This document shows, piece by piece, positions 43,335-54,589 of a DNA stretch of 64,000 nucleotides. Location: NCBI RefSeq assembly GCF_007565055.1, contig NC_044560.1:49871030-49935029 (forward strand). The letters are read 5' to 3'. A program made the position numbers and the translations under genes. The stretch comes from Rhinopithecus roxellana (lineage: Eukaryota > Chordata > Mammalia > Primates > Cercopithecidae). The stretch's first letter is position 1. Every line of letters begins with the position of its first letter. The notes beneath the pieces are model-generated. The model had not been told where the DNA came from. It made no database searches and worked only from the letters and a program-made list of their open reading frames with translations.

Positions 43335-43525
43335 ATAGACAGGGAGACCTGGGTTTGAGTCAGGCTCTGTCACTCACAAGATGGGTGGCCATTCCTCTGG
43401 GCCTTGGTTTCCACATTGTGAGATGAGAACAGTGGTGTCTACTGCCCAGGTTGATGGTGGATTGAACGAGGCATCTTTGGAAGATGGCCCAGTACATGGC
43501 AGATGTTTGGCAGAAGCTTACTTTC
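43335..43525 (+). repeat. MIR SINE, diverged
   Basis: GACCTGGGTTTGAGTCAGGC, CTCTGTCACTCACAAGATGG and GCCTTGGTTTCCACATTGTG. Confidence 0.75.
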
Positions 43526-43935
43526 TTTCCTAGTTTGACAAGATGATGCCGGCTGATCTGATATTAGACCTCCTTAATAGTTGATGATGGCATAATATGT
43601 TATACCTTCTGAGCCATTTGCATTTGCCTAGAGAGTACCAGCCAGCTTAGTGGTATGTCATTGCCCAGTAAACTTGCAACCTAGGAATGAGTGAGACCTG
43701 AGGCCAAGAAACTCACCCTAGAGAGGAGGAGAGGGTCTCAGGGGCTGACTGCCATAGAGGCTGCAACAAAATTTGGGGCACACAAAGGGAGGGAGGAATT
43801 TCGTTCAAAGTGGAGAGATTGGGGGAGGCTTCATGATGGAGATGGCAGATGTTTCTAATGGTGGCCATGCCATAATCTCAAATAGAAACTATTGCATCAG
43901 TCTTCTAAATATCTTCCCTGGGCTGCACTCACTCT
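43526..43935. other. No recognised feature
   Basis: Nothing recognised. Confidence 0.4.
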
Positions 43936-43939
43936 CTAG

Positions 43940-44120
43940 AACCTGCTCTGCTCTTGAAAGATAAAATGATCTTTCTAAAATTACAAATCAGATAATGGCA
44001 CTTCCCAGCCCTCAAATCTGCCATGGTTTGTCTTTGTTCTTGCAATAAAATCACAACCTCCCCACCCCCATGGCCCCTGAGGCCCTCTGTGATGGAGCCC
44101 TGCTTCCTCTGCAGCTCTGC
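43940..44120 (+). repeat. L2 LINE fragment
   Basis: TGATCTTTCTAAAATTACAA, ATCAGATAATGGCACTTCCC and CAATAAAATCACAACCTCCC match the L2 'agtgatctttctaaaatgcaaat' block. Confidence 0.75.
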
Positions 44121-45200
44121 AGTCAGAAAGGCAGGGCCTATGGGAGAAATGCCCACATGGGACCTCTGCCTGTCTTCTTGGAAGGCACGAAGGTACCAGG
44201 GGGTGAGGAGAGGGGCAGACTTGTGTTCTGCTCTTGGCGAGGGTGGAGTATCTCTGAGACACTTTGCAGACCCTCCATGGAAGTACTGATTAGAATCATG
44301 GCAAGAAACAAGTCTTACACAGAAGGGCTTAGTTGAAAAGCATTTAGTGACAGGATTGTGTTTAGAGGTGAGGGCAGGTGAAGGAAGCCAGAAAGAGAAG
44401 TTGATGCACTCCCAATCTAGTAACAGTACCTCTGTATGGGGAAAGGGAAAGTGAAGGAATGTATTCTGGGATGGCTGAGACAGCAGTAGCTAAGAAAGAG
44501 AACCTGCCCATCCCCACCCTGGAAGTTACCACCATACTGGTCACAGCCAATGCAGGGTCTGCAGCAAGAAAGGAGTTCAGGAAGGAGGGAGGCATAGACC
44601 CTGGCCTCTCTCTCCTCTCAGCCTCCCGTCTCCCAACAAAGCTTCCCTTTGACCGAATCCAGCTAAAAGTTAGTGGATAAGGGAATCTGAGTGATGTATT
44701 ACAGTTCTTAGGCATTAGCACTCTAGGGCTCAAGGCAGGCAAAGAAGGACAGTAAAATGTATTGAATAGGAAGGACCACAAAAAAGAATTGGAAACACAG
44801 CATGGGTCCAAGCATCCTGCAAGGAGAATAGGAATCACTAACCCTGAGTGGGTAAACTCTTCCCCAAGAAAGAGAATGCCATTTAAGGGGAGAAGTGAGC
44901 TTGGCTGACAGGCAGCTTTCCCAGCCAGGCTGCAGTGTTCACATAGCATCCAGGTCCTGTGTTCAGTGCCTCCGCCAGAATATTCCACTCGGTCACAGAC
45001 ATCTCATACTTTGGCCCACACAGAGCTGTGGAGGGCAAAGGGGTTGTTCTCTAATGCTGGACCTTGCCCATTTTCCCCAGGACCAAGATGTGGGCAGGTG
45101 TTCTGGGTGCCACCACTAGAGAGGCAGAGGAGATTATTCAGATCCAATAATAAAATTGTGAGAACGGTAACAGTAGTAACAATAATACAGGATATTATTG
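44121..45200. other. Unrecognised sequence with a 208-codon reverse open frame
   Basis: A reverse-strand frame at 44362-44988 encodes 208 residues, the longest open frame in the window outside L1. It has stretches such as LVIPILLAGCLDPCCVSNSF and no motif or family I recognise. No promoter, splice or codon-use evidence was found, so no gene is called. Confidence 0.35.
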
Positions 45201-45204
45201 TTAT

Positions 45205-45450
45205 CACTATAACAATCACATGAATTAAGCTTTTCCTATGTGCCCAGGACTGTGTTCATTCTATTAAGTTATGCAATCTTCTCCCAAACCCTAGGAAGTG
45301 GTGGCTATTATTCATCCTATTTAAAAGATGAGAATAAGGCCCAGAGTGGGTGAGTAGCTTGCTGAGACCCCTCAGACTGGATGGAGAAGTCAAACCCAGG
45401 TCTGCTGCCTGCAAAGGTAGGCTCTTAGCCACCATGCTAGACTGTCCTCA
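45205..45450 (-). repeat. MIR SINE, reverse orientation
   Basis: TTCTATTAAGTTATGCAATC, CATCCTATTTAAAAGATGAG, AAGGCCCAGAGTGGGTGAGT, AACCCAGGTCTGCTGCCTGC and CTCTTAGCCACCATGCTAGA. Confidence 0.9.
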
Positions 45451-45599
45451 AAGACACCTGGAGCCCATAGACATATGAGAGAGAAGCAGAATTCCTGCCT
45501 ACGGCTTATGCAATCTTTCATGGTCAAATGACCAAAGCTTGCCTCTGCAGAGTGGTCTTGCAACTTTGACCCTGCACATTTGGCTTTCCAGCCGTGCTA

Positions 45600-45955
45600 A
45601 TCTCTGTGGTATGCAGAGCATGCTCAGCTTTCTCTCACCCCTGGGCCTTTGCACAGGCTGTTCCCTTTGTTGAGTACATTGCTTTCCCTCTTAACCCTCT
45701 CACGGCTTGACTAGCTCCACTGAGATTTGCTATCACTTGCTCCACAAAGCCCTGCTGGACATCCCAAGTTCTGGATAGGGGCTCCAGTCCTGGATAGGGG
45801 CTTCTCTTGGGAGCCCTCATAGCCCCTTACAATGCTCCACCACAGGACTCAGCCTCTGCAAGCCCTGTAAAGGCCAAGACATGCCTGTTTTGCTTACCCC
45901 TAGAGCCCAGCGCAGGACCTGGCACTTAACAGAGACCTGATAAACAGGTGGAGAA
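45600..45955 (+). repeat. L2 LINE 3' end
   Basis: CTGGGCCTTTGCACAGGCTG, TTCCCTTTGTTGAGTACATT, CTCCACAAAGCCCTGCTGGA and TACCCCTAGAGCCCAGCGCA. A 13-bp tandem copy, CTGGATAGGGGCT (45771-45783 and 45790-45802), lies within it. Confidence 0.88.
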
Positions 45956-46084
45956 AACAGTTGGATGCTGGCTCAGACCCGGCCACCCAGAGCCTGGCAC
46001 ACACCATGGCCCACACACTGCAAACCACACCTGGTAATATAGGAGGGAGGAGGAGGGGAGCAAACAGCAGCCAGGATCTGGAGG

Positions 46085-46310
46085 AGGGGCTCCCAGAGCA
46101 GGAGCTGCTGAGCTGAGATCCACACATAGGAAGGCTTTTGATGGGCATAATAGAAAGGAAAAGGTATTCCAGGCAGAAGGAAGTGCACATGCAAAGGCCT
46201 GGAAGAATGAAGATGCATAGCAAGTTACAAGGAGGGGTCACGGGAAATGAGACCTGGAAAGGAGACAGGGCTGGGTGAGGGAAGTCCAGTTTGGGGAACA
46301 GGGGACCAAA
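46085..46310 (-). repeat. L2 LINE, reverse orientation
   Basis: GGTATTCCAGGCAGAAGGAA, GTGCACATGCAAAGGCCTGG and AATGAGACCTGGAAAGGAGA. Confidence 0.8.
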
Positions 46311-46319
46311 TTATGTGGT

Positions 46320-46340
46320 GAAGAGCATATGCTTGGGTTT
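46320..46340. repeat. L1 target-site duplication, left copy
   Basis: GAAGAGCATATGCTTGGGTT plus one T; partner of 51981-52000 with about three differences. It is also the 5' stub of the MIR that resumes at 52001. Confidence 0.85.
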
Positions 46341-46568
46341 GTATTTATTTATTTGTTTATTTATTTATTTATACTTTAAGTACTAGGGTACATGTACACA
46401 CATGCAGGTTTGTTACATATGTATACTTGTACCATGTTGGTGTGCTGCACCCATTAGCTCATCATTTACATTAGGTATTTCCCCTAATGCTATGCCCCCC
46501 ATCCCCCCACCCCACGACATGTCCTGGTGTGTAATGTTCCCCACCCTGTGTCCAAGTGTTCTCACTGT

Positions 46569-49500
46569 TCAATTTCCACCTATGAGTGAGAACATGCAGT
46601 GTTTGGTTTTCTGTCCTTGCAATAGTTTGCTCAGAATGATGGTTTCCAACTTCATCCATGTCCCTACAAAGGACATGAACTCATCCTTTTTTATGGCTGC
46701 ATAGCATTCCATGGTGTATATGTGCCATGTTTTCTTAATCCAGTCTATCATTGATGGACATTTGGGTTGGTTCCAAGTCTTTGCTATTGTGAATAGTGCC
46801 GCAATAAACATACGTGTGCATGTGTCTTTATAGTAGCATGATTTATAACCCTTTGGGTATATACCTAGTAATGGGATCGCTGGGTCAAATGGTTTTTCTA
46901 GTTCTAGATTCTTGAGGAATTGACACACTGAATGGTATTGCCTAGGTTTTCTTCTAGGGTTTTTATGGTTTTAGGTCTAACATTTAAGTCTTCAATCCAT
47001 CTTGAATTAATTTTTGTATAAGATGTAAGGAAGGGATCCAGTTTCAGCTTTCTACATATGGCTAGCCGGTTTTCCCAGCACTATTTATTAAATAGGGAAT
47101 CCTTTCCCCATTTCTTGTTTTTGTCAGGTTTGTCAAAGATCAGATGGTTGTAGATGTGTGGTATTATTTCTGAGGGTTCTATTCTGTTCCATTGGTCTAT
47201 ATCTCTGTTTTGGTACCAGTACCATGCTGTTTCGGTTACTGTAGACTTGTAGTATAGTTTGAAGTCAGGTAGCGTGATGCCTCCACCTTTGTTCTTTTGG
47301 CTTAGAATTGTCTTGGCAATGCATACTCTTTTTTGGTTCCACATGAACTTTAAAGTAGTTTTTTCCAATTCTGTGAAGAAAGTCATTGGTAGCTTGATGG
47401 GGATGGCATTGAATCTATAAATTACTTTGGGCAGGATGGCCATTTTCACGATATTGATTCTTCCTATCCATGAGCATGGAGTGTTCTTCCATTTGTTTGT
47501 GTCCTTTCTTATTTCATTGAGCAACGGTTTGTAGTTCTCCTTGAAGAGGTCCTTCACATCCCTTGTAAGTTGGATTCCTAGGTATTTTATTTTCTTTGAA
47601 GCTATTGTGAATGGGAGTTGACCCATGATTTGGCTTTCCATTTGTGTGTTAAGTGTGTATAGGAATGCTTGTGATTTTTGCACGTTGATTTTGTATCCTG
47701 AGACTTTGCTTAAGTTGCTTATCAGCTTAAGGAGATTTTGGGCTGATGCGATGGAGTTTTCTAAGTATACTATCATGTCATCTGCAAACAGGGACAATTT
47801 GGCTTTCTCTTTTCCTAATTGAATACCCTTTACTTCTTTCTCCTGTCTGATTTCGCTGGCCAGAACTCTCAAAACTATGTTGAATAGGAGTGGTGAGAGA
47901 GGGCATCCCTGTCTTATGCCAGTTTTCAAAGGGAATGCTTCCAGTTTTTGCCCATTCAGTATGATACTGACTGTGGGTTTGTCATAAATAGCTCTTATTA
48001 TTTTGAGATGCATCCCATCAATACCTAGTTTATTGAGAGTTTTTATCAAGAAGGGCTGTTGAATTTTGTCAAAGGCCTTTTCTGCATCTATTGAGATAAT
48101 CATGTGGTTTTTTTCTTTGGTTCTGTTTATATGATGGATTACGTTTATTGATTTGCATATGTTGAACCAGCCTTGCATCCCAGGGATGAAGCCAACTTGA
48201 TCGTGGTGTATAAGCCTTTTGATGTGCTGCTGGATTCCATTTGCCAGTATTTTATTCAGGATTTTTGCATAGATGTTCATCAGGGATATTGGTCTAAAAT
48301 TCCCTTTTTTTGTTGTATCTCTGTGAGGCTTTGGTATCGGGATGATGTTGGCCTCGTAAAATGAGTTAGGAAGGATTTCCTCTTTTTCTATTGATTGGAA
48401 TAGTTTCAGAAGGAATGGTACCAACTCCTCCTTGTACCTCTGGTAGAATTCGACTGTCCTGGACGTTTTTTGATTGGTGGGCTATTAATTATTGCCTCAA
48501 TTTCAGAGCCTGTTATTGATCTATTCAGGAATTCAACTTCTTCCTGGTTCAGTCTTGGGAGGGTGTATATGTCCAGAAATTAATCCATTTCTTCTAGATT
48601 TTCCAGTTTATTTGCATAGAGGTGTTTATAGTATTCTCTGGTGGTAGTTTGTATTTCTGTGGGATCAGTGGTGATATCCCCTTTATCATTTTTTATTACA
48701 TCTATTTGATTCTTCTCTCTTTTCTTCTTTAATAGTCTTGCTAGCAGTCTCTCTATTTTGTTGATCTTTTTGAAAAACCGGCTCCTGGATTCATTGATTT
48801 TTTGAAGGATTTTTTGTGTCTCTATCTCCTTCAGTTCTGCTCTGATCTTAGTTATTTCTTGCCTCTGCTAGCTTTTGAATGTGTTTGCTCTTGCTTCTCT
48901 AGTTCTTTTAATTGTGATGTTAGGGTGTCGATTTTAGATCTTTCCTGCTTTCTCTTGTGGGCATTTAGTGCTATAAAGTTCTCTCTATACACTGCTTTAA
49001 ATGTGTCCCAGAGATTCTGGTATGTTGTATCTTTTTTCTCATTGGTTTCAAAGAACGTCTTTATTTCTACCTTCATTTCATTATTTACCCGGTAGTCATT
49101 CAGGAGCAGGTTGTTCAGTTTCCATGTAGTTGTGCAGTTTTGAGTGAGTTTGTTAATCCTGAGTTCCAATTTGATTGCACTGTGGTCTGAGAGACAGTTT
49201 GTTATAACTTCTGTTCTTTTACAATTGCTGCAGAGTGCTTTACTTCCAACTATGTGGTCAATTTTGGAATAAGTGAGATGTGGTGCTCAGAGGAATGTAT
49301 ATGCTATTGATTTGGGGTGGAGAGTTCTGTAGATTAGGTCTATTAGGTCTGCTTGGTGCAGAGCTGAGTTCAAGTCCTGGATATCTTTGTTAACTTTCTG
49401 TTTCATTGATCTGTGTAATGTTGACAGGGGGGTGTTAAGGTTTCCCATTATTATTGTATGGGAGTCTAAGTCTCTTTGTAGGTCTCTAAGGACTTGCTTT

Positions 49501-49878
49501 ATGAATCTGGGTGCTCCTGTATTGTGTGCATATATATTTAGGATAGTTAGGGCTTCTTGTTGAATTGATCCCTTTACCATTATGTAATGGCCTTCTTTGT
49601 CTCTTTTGATCTTTGTTGTTTAAAGTCTGTTTTACAGAGACTAGGATTGCAACCTCTGCTATATTTTTTTATTTTCCATTTGCTTGGTAGATCTTTCTCC
49701 ATCCCTTTATTTTGAGCCTATGTGTGTCTCTGCACATGAGATGGGTCTCCTGAGCACAGCACACTGATGGGTCTTGACTCTTTATCCAATTTGCCAGTCT
49801 GTGTCTTTTAATTGGGGCATTTAGCCCATTTACATTTAAGGTTAATATTGTTATGTGTGACTTTGATCCTGTCATCAT
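46569..49878 (-). pseudogene. L1 ORF2 (endonuclease / reverse transcriptase), broken
   Basis: Intact ORF2 encodes an apurinic-like endonuclease, a reverse transcriptase and a Cys-rich C-terminal domain, which nick DNA and copy L1 RNA at the target. Here it is split. The endonuclease start (49878-49669) has ITILTLNVNGLN and VCCAQETH. A second frame (49580-49287) carries GNLNTP where active L1s have GDFNTP, so a metal-binding Asp is lost. Then comes 49169-48852, and a 447-codon open frame (48424-47081) holding the reverse transcriptase with the catalytic FADD at its residues 213-216 (47777-47788) and QGCPLSPLLFN. The last frame (46928-46569) has FDPAIPLLGIYP and MFIAALFTIAKTWNQP. About 510 bp that should lie between the last two frames, including the zinc-knuckle region, are deleted. 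Confidence 0.95.
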
Positions 49879-49938
49879 GATGTTATCTGGTTATTTTGCT
49901 CGTTAGTTGATGCAGTTTCTTCCCAGCATCAACAGTCT

Positions 49939-50948
49939 TTACAATTTGGCATGTTTTTGCAGTGGCTGGTACCGGTTGTTCCTTTCCATGTTTAGTGCTT
50001 CCTTCAAAACTCTTGTAAGGCAGGCCTGGTGGTGACAAAATCTCTCAGCATTTGCTTGTCTGTAAAGGATTTTATTTCTCCTTCACTTATGAAGCTTAGT
50101 TTGGTTGGATATGAAATTCTGGGTTGAAAATTATTTTCTTTAAGAATGTTGAATATTGGCCCCCACTCTCTTCTGGCTTGTAGAGTTTCTGCTGAGAGAT
50201 CCACTGTTAGTCTGATGGGCTTCCCTTTGTGGGTAACCCAACCTTTCTCTCTGGCTGCCCTTAACATTTTTTCCCTCATTTCAACCTTGGTGAATCTGAC
50301 AATTATGTGTCTTGGGGTTGTTCTTCTCGATGAGTATCTTTATGGAATTCTCTGTATTTCCTGAATTTGGATGTTGGCCTGCCTTGCTAGGTTGGGGAAG
50401 TTCTCCTAGATAACATCCTGAAGAGTGTTTCCAACTTGGTTCCATTCTCCCTGTCACTTTGAGGTATACCAATCAAACGTAAATTTGGTCTTTTCACATA
50501 GTCCCCTGTTTCTTGGAGGCTTTGTTTGTCTCCTTTTACTCTTTTTTCTCTAAACTTCTGTTCTCACTTCATTTCATTCATTTGATTTTCAATCACTGAT
50601 ACCCTTTCTTCCACTTGATCAATTTGGCTACTGAAGCTTGTGCATGCATCATGTAGTTCTTGTGCCCCATCAGGTCATTTAAGGTCTTCTCTACACTGTT
50701 TATTCTAGTTAGCCCTTTGTCTAGTCTTTTATCAAGGTTTTTACCTTCTTCGTGATGGGTTCAAACTCCTCCTTTAGCTCAGAGAAGTTTGTTATTACCA
50801 ATCTTCTGAAGCTTACTTCTGTCAACTCGTCAAAGTCATTCTTCATCCAGCTTTGTTCCATTGCTGGCAAGAAGCTGCAATCCTTTGAAGGAAAAGCAGC
50901 ACTCTGATTTTTAGAATTTTCAGCTTTTCTGCTCTGGTTTCTCGCCAT
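49939..50948 (-). pseudogene. L1 ORF1 (RNA-binding chaperone), frameshifted
   Basis: Intact ORF1p is a trimeric coiled-coil RNA-binding protein that packages L1 RNA. The start at 50948 reads MARNQSRKAENSKNQSAAFP, and the frame closes at 50721. The RRM/C-terminal part survives in another frame (50279-50004: AARE, LSAETLQARREWGPIFNILK, FISEGEIKSF, RDFVTTRPAL). A TAA at 49939-49941 follows HAKL, the expected end. The span of 1010 bp is close to the usual 1014-1017, so only small indels disrupt it. Confidence 0.93.
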
Positions 50949-51980
50949 CTTTGTGGTTTTATCTACCTTTGGTCTTTGATGATGGTGACCTATAGATGGG
51001 GTTTTGGTGTGGATGTCCTTTTTGTTGATGTTGATGCTCTTCCTTTCTGTTTGTTAGTTTTCCTTCTAACAGTCAGGATCCTCAGCTGCAGGTCTGTTGG
51101 AGTTTGCTGGAGGTCCACTCCAGACCCTGTTTGCCTAGGTATCACCAGCAGAGGCTGCAGAACAGCAAATATTGCAGAACAGCAAATGTTGCTGTCTGAT
51201 CCTTCCTCTGGAAGCTTCATCTCAGAGGGGCACCTAGCTGTATGAGGTGTCAGTCGGCCCCTACTGGGAGATGTCACCCAGTTAGGCTACTCAGGGTCAG
51301 GGACCCACTTGAGGAGGCTGTCTGTCTGTTCTCAGATCTCAAACTCCATGTTGGTAGAACCACTGCTCTCTTCAAAGCTGTCAGACAGGGACTTTTAAGT
51401 CTGCAGAAGTTTCTGCTGCCTTTTGTTCAGCTATGCCTTGCCACCAGAGGTAAAGTCTACAGAGGCAGGCAGGCCTCGTTGAGCTGTGGTGGACTCCACC
51501 CAGTTTGAGCTTCCTGGCTGCTTTGTTTACCTAGTCAAGCCTCAGCAATGGTGGACGCCCCTCCCCCAGCCTCGCTGCCACCTCACAGTTTGATCTTGGA
51601 CTGCTGTGCTAGCAGTGAGCAAGACTCCGTGGGGGGTGGGACCTGCCGAGCCAGGTGTGGGATATAATCTCCTGATATGCTGCTTGCTAAGACCATTGGA
51701 AAAGTGCAGTATTAGGACGGGAGTGTCCTGATTTTCCAGGTACCGTATGTCATGGCTTCCCTTGGCTAGGAAAGGGAATTCCCCAACCCCTTGCACTTCC
51801 TGGGTGAGGTGATGCCCTGCCCTGCTTCAGCTAGCACTCCATGGGCTGCACCCACTGTCCAACAAGTCCCAGTGAGATGAACCTGGTACCTCAGTTGGAA
51901 ATGCAGAAATCACCCGTCTTCTGCGTCGCTCATGCTGGGAGCTGTAGACTGGAGCTGTTCCTATTTGGCCATCTTGGAAT
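50949..51980 (-). promoter_or_regulatory. L1 5' UTR / internal promoter, decayed
   Basis: About 1030 bp before ORF1. The element begins near ATTCCAAGATGGCCAAATAG; AAGATGGCC (complement of 51967-51975) is the YY1 site that positions L1 transcription start. The L1 landmarks AGCTCCCAGCATGAGCGACG and CAGAAGACGGGTGATTTCTG follow. Most CpGs have decayed, so promoter activity is doubtful. Confidence 0.85.
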
Positions 51981-52215
51981 GAAGATCCATGCTTGAGTTT
52001 AGAAAGACCCAAATTAGGGTTCATGTTTTGCCATTTCCTGGCTCTGGGACCTTGGGTGAATTGCCTAAGCTTTCTAAGTCTCAGTGCCCACATTTGTAAA
52101 ATGGGACAATACTACTATCTACCCCATAGGAGAATTGAGTGAGGTAACACACTCAATGTATTATGTGCAAAGCAAGGTTTTGCATAGTAAATGGCACATG
52201 GCAAATGTCAATCCG
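51981..52215 (+). repeat. MIR SINE, right part, split by the L1
   Basis: From GGTTCATGTTTTGCCATTTC through CTGGCTCTGGGACCTTGGGT, AATTGCCTAAGCTTTCTAAG, TTTGTAAAATGGGACAATAC to ATAGTAAATGGCACATGGCA. The missing 5' stub is the sequence left of the L1, ending at 46340. Confidence 0.9.
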
Positions 52216-53385
52216 TGCCAGCTCTTCATGGCCTCATGGTCCTTTATGGAAATGGTTGGGTGAGCATTGAAGGTTTTGTTGACTAGGGAGACAGAAGTTG
52301 CTCAGGAACTGTTTGTGGAAGGGAAGAAGGGAATGGGACAGTTTTGAGAAGGATACTAACAAAAGGGCTTCAAATGGTGAGATGAGAGTTGGAGGGGGGT
52401 GTGGGCTGGAGGTGAGGAGACCGAAGTACAGGGGCTATCTGGGGCCAGCATGGAGGCCAGCCAGCAGGTGGGGAGGGGACGGGATACACAGGAAGGAGTG
52501 TGAAGGGGCAGTGTGCTGGGTGGGCCAGGGCCTTGGAGTCAGGTGGGCAGGGTGATGGTAAACCACCATGGGCTTTGGCTTCCTTGCTGGTATAATGGAT
52601 GAATCATTCCTGCTTCGGTGGTCTGGTGGGGTCCCCGAGGAGAACCCTGTTAAATCCCTTGGATGTGGTGGCCACAGTCACTATTGGTCACTTACAGGGA
52701 GTCTAGGTGCTGCATGAGGATTGAGAACCCAGGGAGGAGGCTCAGCCCACATCTCCTGGAGACAGGGCTTCCCTCGGCTCTCCTCCCCAACACTGACTTC
52801 CCTGAACCCACACCTAACATCTGACCTCAGCCTCTGAGCATTTGCACCCCACTGAGCCTCCAGGCAGCCTTATCTCCATCCATCTGCCAGCCCCTGGAAG
52901 GTGGAACTGGAGGCTGCCAAACCCTCTTTTTGTGATTCTGAATTCCCATGTAACCTCTCAAGGGAGAAGCACAGAGAAGAAAAGAAAAGAAGTGAAAATG
53001 GCTCAGCATCAAATTTCAGACAATCCAATGGTCCTTGTTCTGGAAATGTTAGGTATTATCATTATTGTCTCTTTGCCCTGGCCTCATCCACTTTGGCAGG
53101 AAAATATATCAGGGCCTTTCAAGGGCTGAGCATCTTAGGTTCCCAAGTCAAAGCCAGAAAGTTCGGTGTTCACACATGGAAGGGTACTCAGAGAGGACAG
53201 GGCCCTGCTCAGAGCCACCTGATCAGCCAAGTAGTGCCAGAACCAGACTGAACCCAGGCCTCCCGTGCCAGACTAACAATGACCCTGCTATACTAAACCA
53301 CCTCCAGTGCACAACACTGTGCCTGGAAGCCCTTAAGAGTCAAGCACAGGACCAAGTACCAAACACTACTACCACCACCATCACC
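52216..53385. other. No recognised feature
   Basis: About 1.2 kb without a recognised repeat, except G-rich purine sequence at 52300-52560 that could be a very old reversed L2. Frames of 82-146 codons overlap on both strands without motif. Confidence 0.4.
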
Positions 53386-53389
53386 AATA

Positions 53390-53595
53390 GCAGCAGCTAT
53401 CACATGCTGAGCACTAACAATATGCTGAGGGCTTTGCACTGCCTCCTACCTAGTTTTTGCTCTAATCCTTCAGTCTGCTATGGAAATTTTATTTCTAAAA
53501 GATAAAGAGAAGTGATTCTGCCCCAGTCACACAGATGAGAGTAGGGGATCCAGAAGCAGATCTCTGATCACTGCCTAAGCATTTTCTATTCCGAC
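53390..53595 (-). repeat. MIR SINE, reverse orientation
   Basis: CTATCACATGCTGAGCACTA, TGCTCTAATCCTTCAGTCTG, ATAAAGAGAAGTGATTCTGC and CCAGTCACACAGATGAGAG. Confidence 0.72.
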
Positions 53596-53679
53596 ATGTC
53601 CTCTAGAGAAGCAGCCCAGTGATCAATTTGGTGTCTTCGAAATCTCCCTGGACATCTACCCAGTGCTCTGCCAAATCTT

Positions 53680-53800
53680 GTAAACACTCTACAAATGTAA
53701 TATCCATTTTCCAGATGAGGAAAGTGAGGCAAGGAGAGGTTGGGTAAGTTGCCTGAAGTCACTCGGCTAGTTGTGTAGGAGAATTGGGAATTCTTACCAT
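53680..53800 (-). repeat. MIR SINE, reverse orientation
   Basis: ATATCCATTTTCCAGATGAG, GAAAGTGAGGCAAGGAGAGG, TTGGGTAAGTTGCCTGAAGT and CACTCGGCTAGTTGTG. Confidence 0.88.
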
Positions 53801-53959
53801 TATCTATGAATGAGGCAAACCACAGCAGCTGCACTGGACACCACTGCAGATCACAATTATATAGTACATGAGCATTTCTATCTCTTTTGCCATCTTTAAT
53901 GTCTACACAAAGACATTAGACAAAATGTCAGGGTGGACCAAATTACCCTGTGCAGAAAC

Positions 53960-54040
53960 CATTCTGGCAAGATAATTGACTACTTTGGGTCTCAGTTTTC
54001 CCATCTGTAAAATGCTGTGAACGCTCTTTAAGGCCACAGA
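53960..54040 (+). repeat. MIR SINE fragment
   Basis: TGACTACTTTGGGTCTCAGT then TTTCCCATCTGTAAAATGCT. Confidence 0.75.
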
Positions 54041-54132
54041 ACTGCTAGGGGTTAAAGTGCTGCCCAGACACCTGGTTTCTTGGTGTCTCATTGTGGGCCA
54101 TTTCCTTTCCATGAAAAGCTCCAGCCAAAAGA

Positions 54133-54181
54133 GAATATATATACACATATATACATACATATATGTATACATATGTACATG
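54133..54181. repeat. AT-rich (TATACA)n microsatellite
   Basis: ATATATATACACATATATAC and ATATGTATACATATGTACAT, directly before the DNA transposon. Confidence 0.9.
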
Positions 54182-54263
54182 TACAGTTATGTGTTGCTTA
54201 ACAGAAGGGATACATTCTGAGAAATGTGTCAGCTGATTTCATCATTGTGTGAACGTCATAAAA

Positions 54264-54589
54264 CAGGGGTCCCAAACCCCCAGGCTACAGATCAGTACCC
54301 ATCGGTTAGGAACCGGGCCACACAGCAGGTGATTGTGGGTAAGCATTACCACCTGAGCTCTGCCTCCTGTCAGATCAGCAGCAGCATTAGATTCTCATAG
54401 GAGCACAAACCCTTTTGTGAACTGCACATGCAAGGGATCTAGGTTGTGTGCTCCTTATGAGAATCTAATGCCTGACGATCTGAAGTGGAACAGTTTCATA
54501 CCGAAACTATCTCCCCTCCAACCTCCATCCGTATGAAAATTGTCTTCCACAAAACTAGTCCCTGGTGCCAAAAAGGTTGGAGACCACTC
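54264..54589 (+). mobile_element. MER1B-like hAT element
   Basis: 326 bp, starting CAGGGGTCCCAAACCCCCAG and ending AAAAAGGTTGGAGACCACTC, whose ends are inverted repeats. Internal GTTAGGAACCGGGCCACACA, CAGATCAGCAGCAGCATTAG and GAGAATCTAATGCCTGACGA. An 8-bp duplication, TCATAAAA (54256-54263) / TCATAGAG (54590-54597), fits a hAT insertion. The length fits MER1B (about 340 bp). It lies within the Tigger-like element. Confidence 0.85.

Larger units (their letters stand above)
46341..51980 (-). mobile_element. Near full-length primate L1 (L1PA-type), inactivated
   Basis: A 5640-bp LINE-1 read on the minus strand: 5' UTR (51980-50949), ORF1 (50948-49939), a spacer of about 60 bases, ORF2 (49878-46569) and a short 3' UTR with a (TTTA)n-derived tail at 46341-46375. 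The length shortfall against about 6.1 kb is mainly one deletion of about 0.5 kb in the ORF2 C-terminus near 46.93 kb. The target-site duplication is GAAGAGCATATGCTTGGGTT (46320-46339, plus T) on the left and GAAGATCCATGCTTGAGTTT (51981-52000) on the right. It landed in a MIR. Frameshifts and the deletion mean it cannot mobilise itself. Confidence 0.97.

Noticed and set aside
47081..48424. 447-codon open frame as a possible host gene
   Set aside because: It has the L1 reverse-transcriptase motifs (FADD, QGCPLSPLLFN) and lies in a clear L1 with matching target duplications.
51150..51190. Tandem GCAGAACAGCAAAT copies as a novel duplication
   Set aside because: Similar repetition is part of the ordinary L1 5' UTR.
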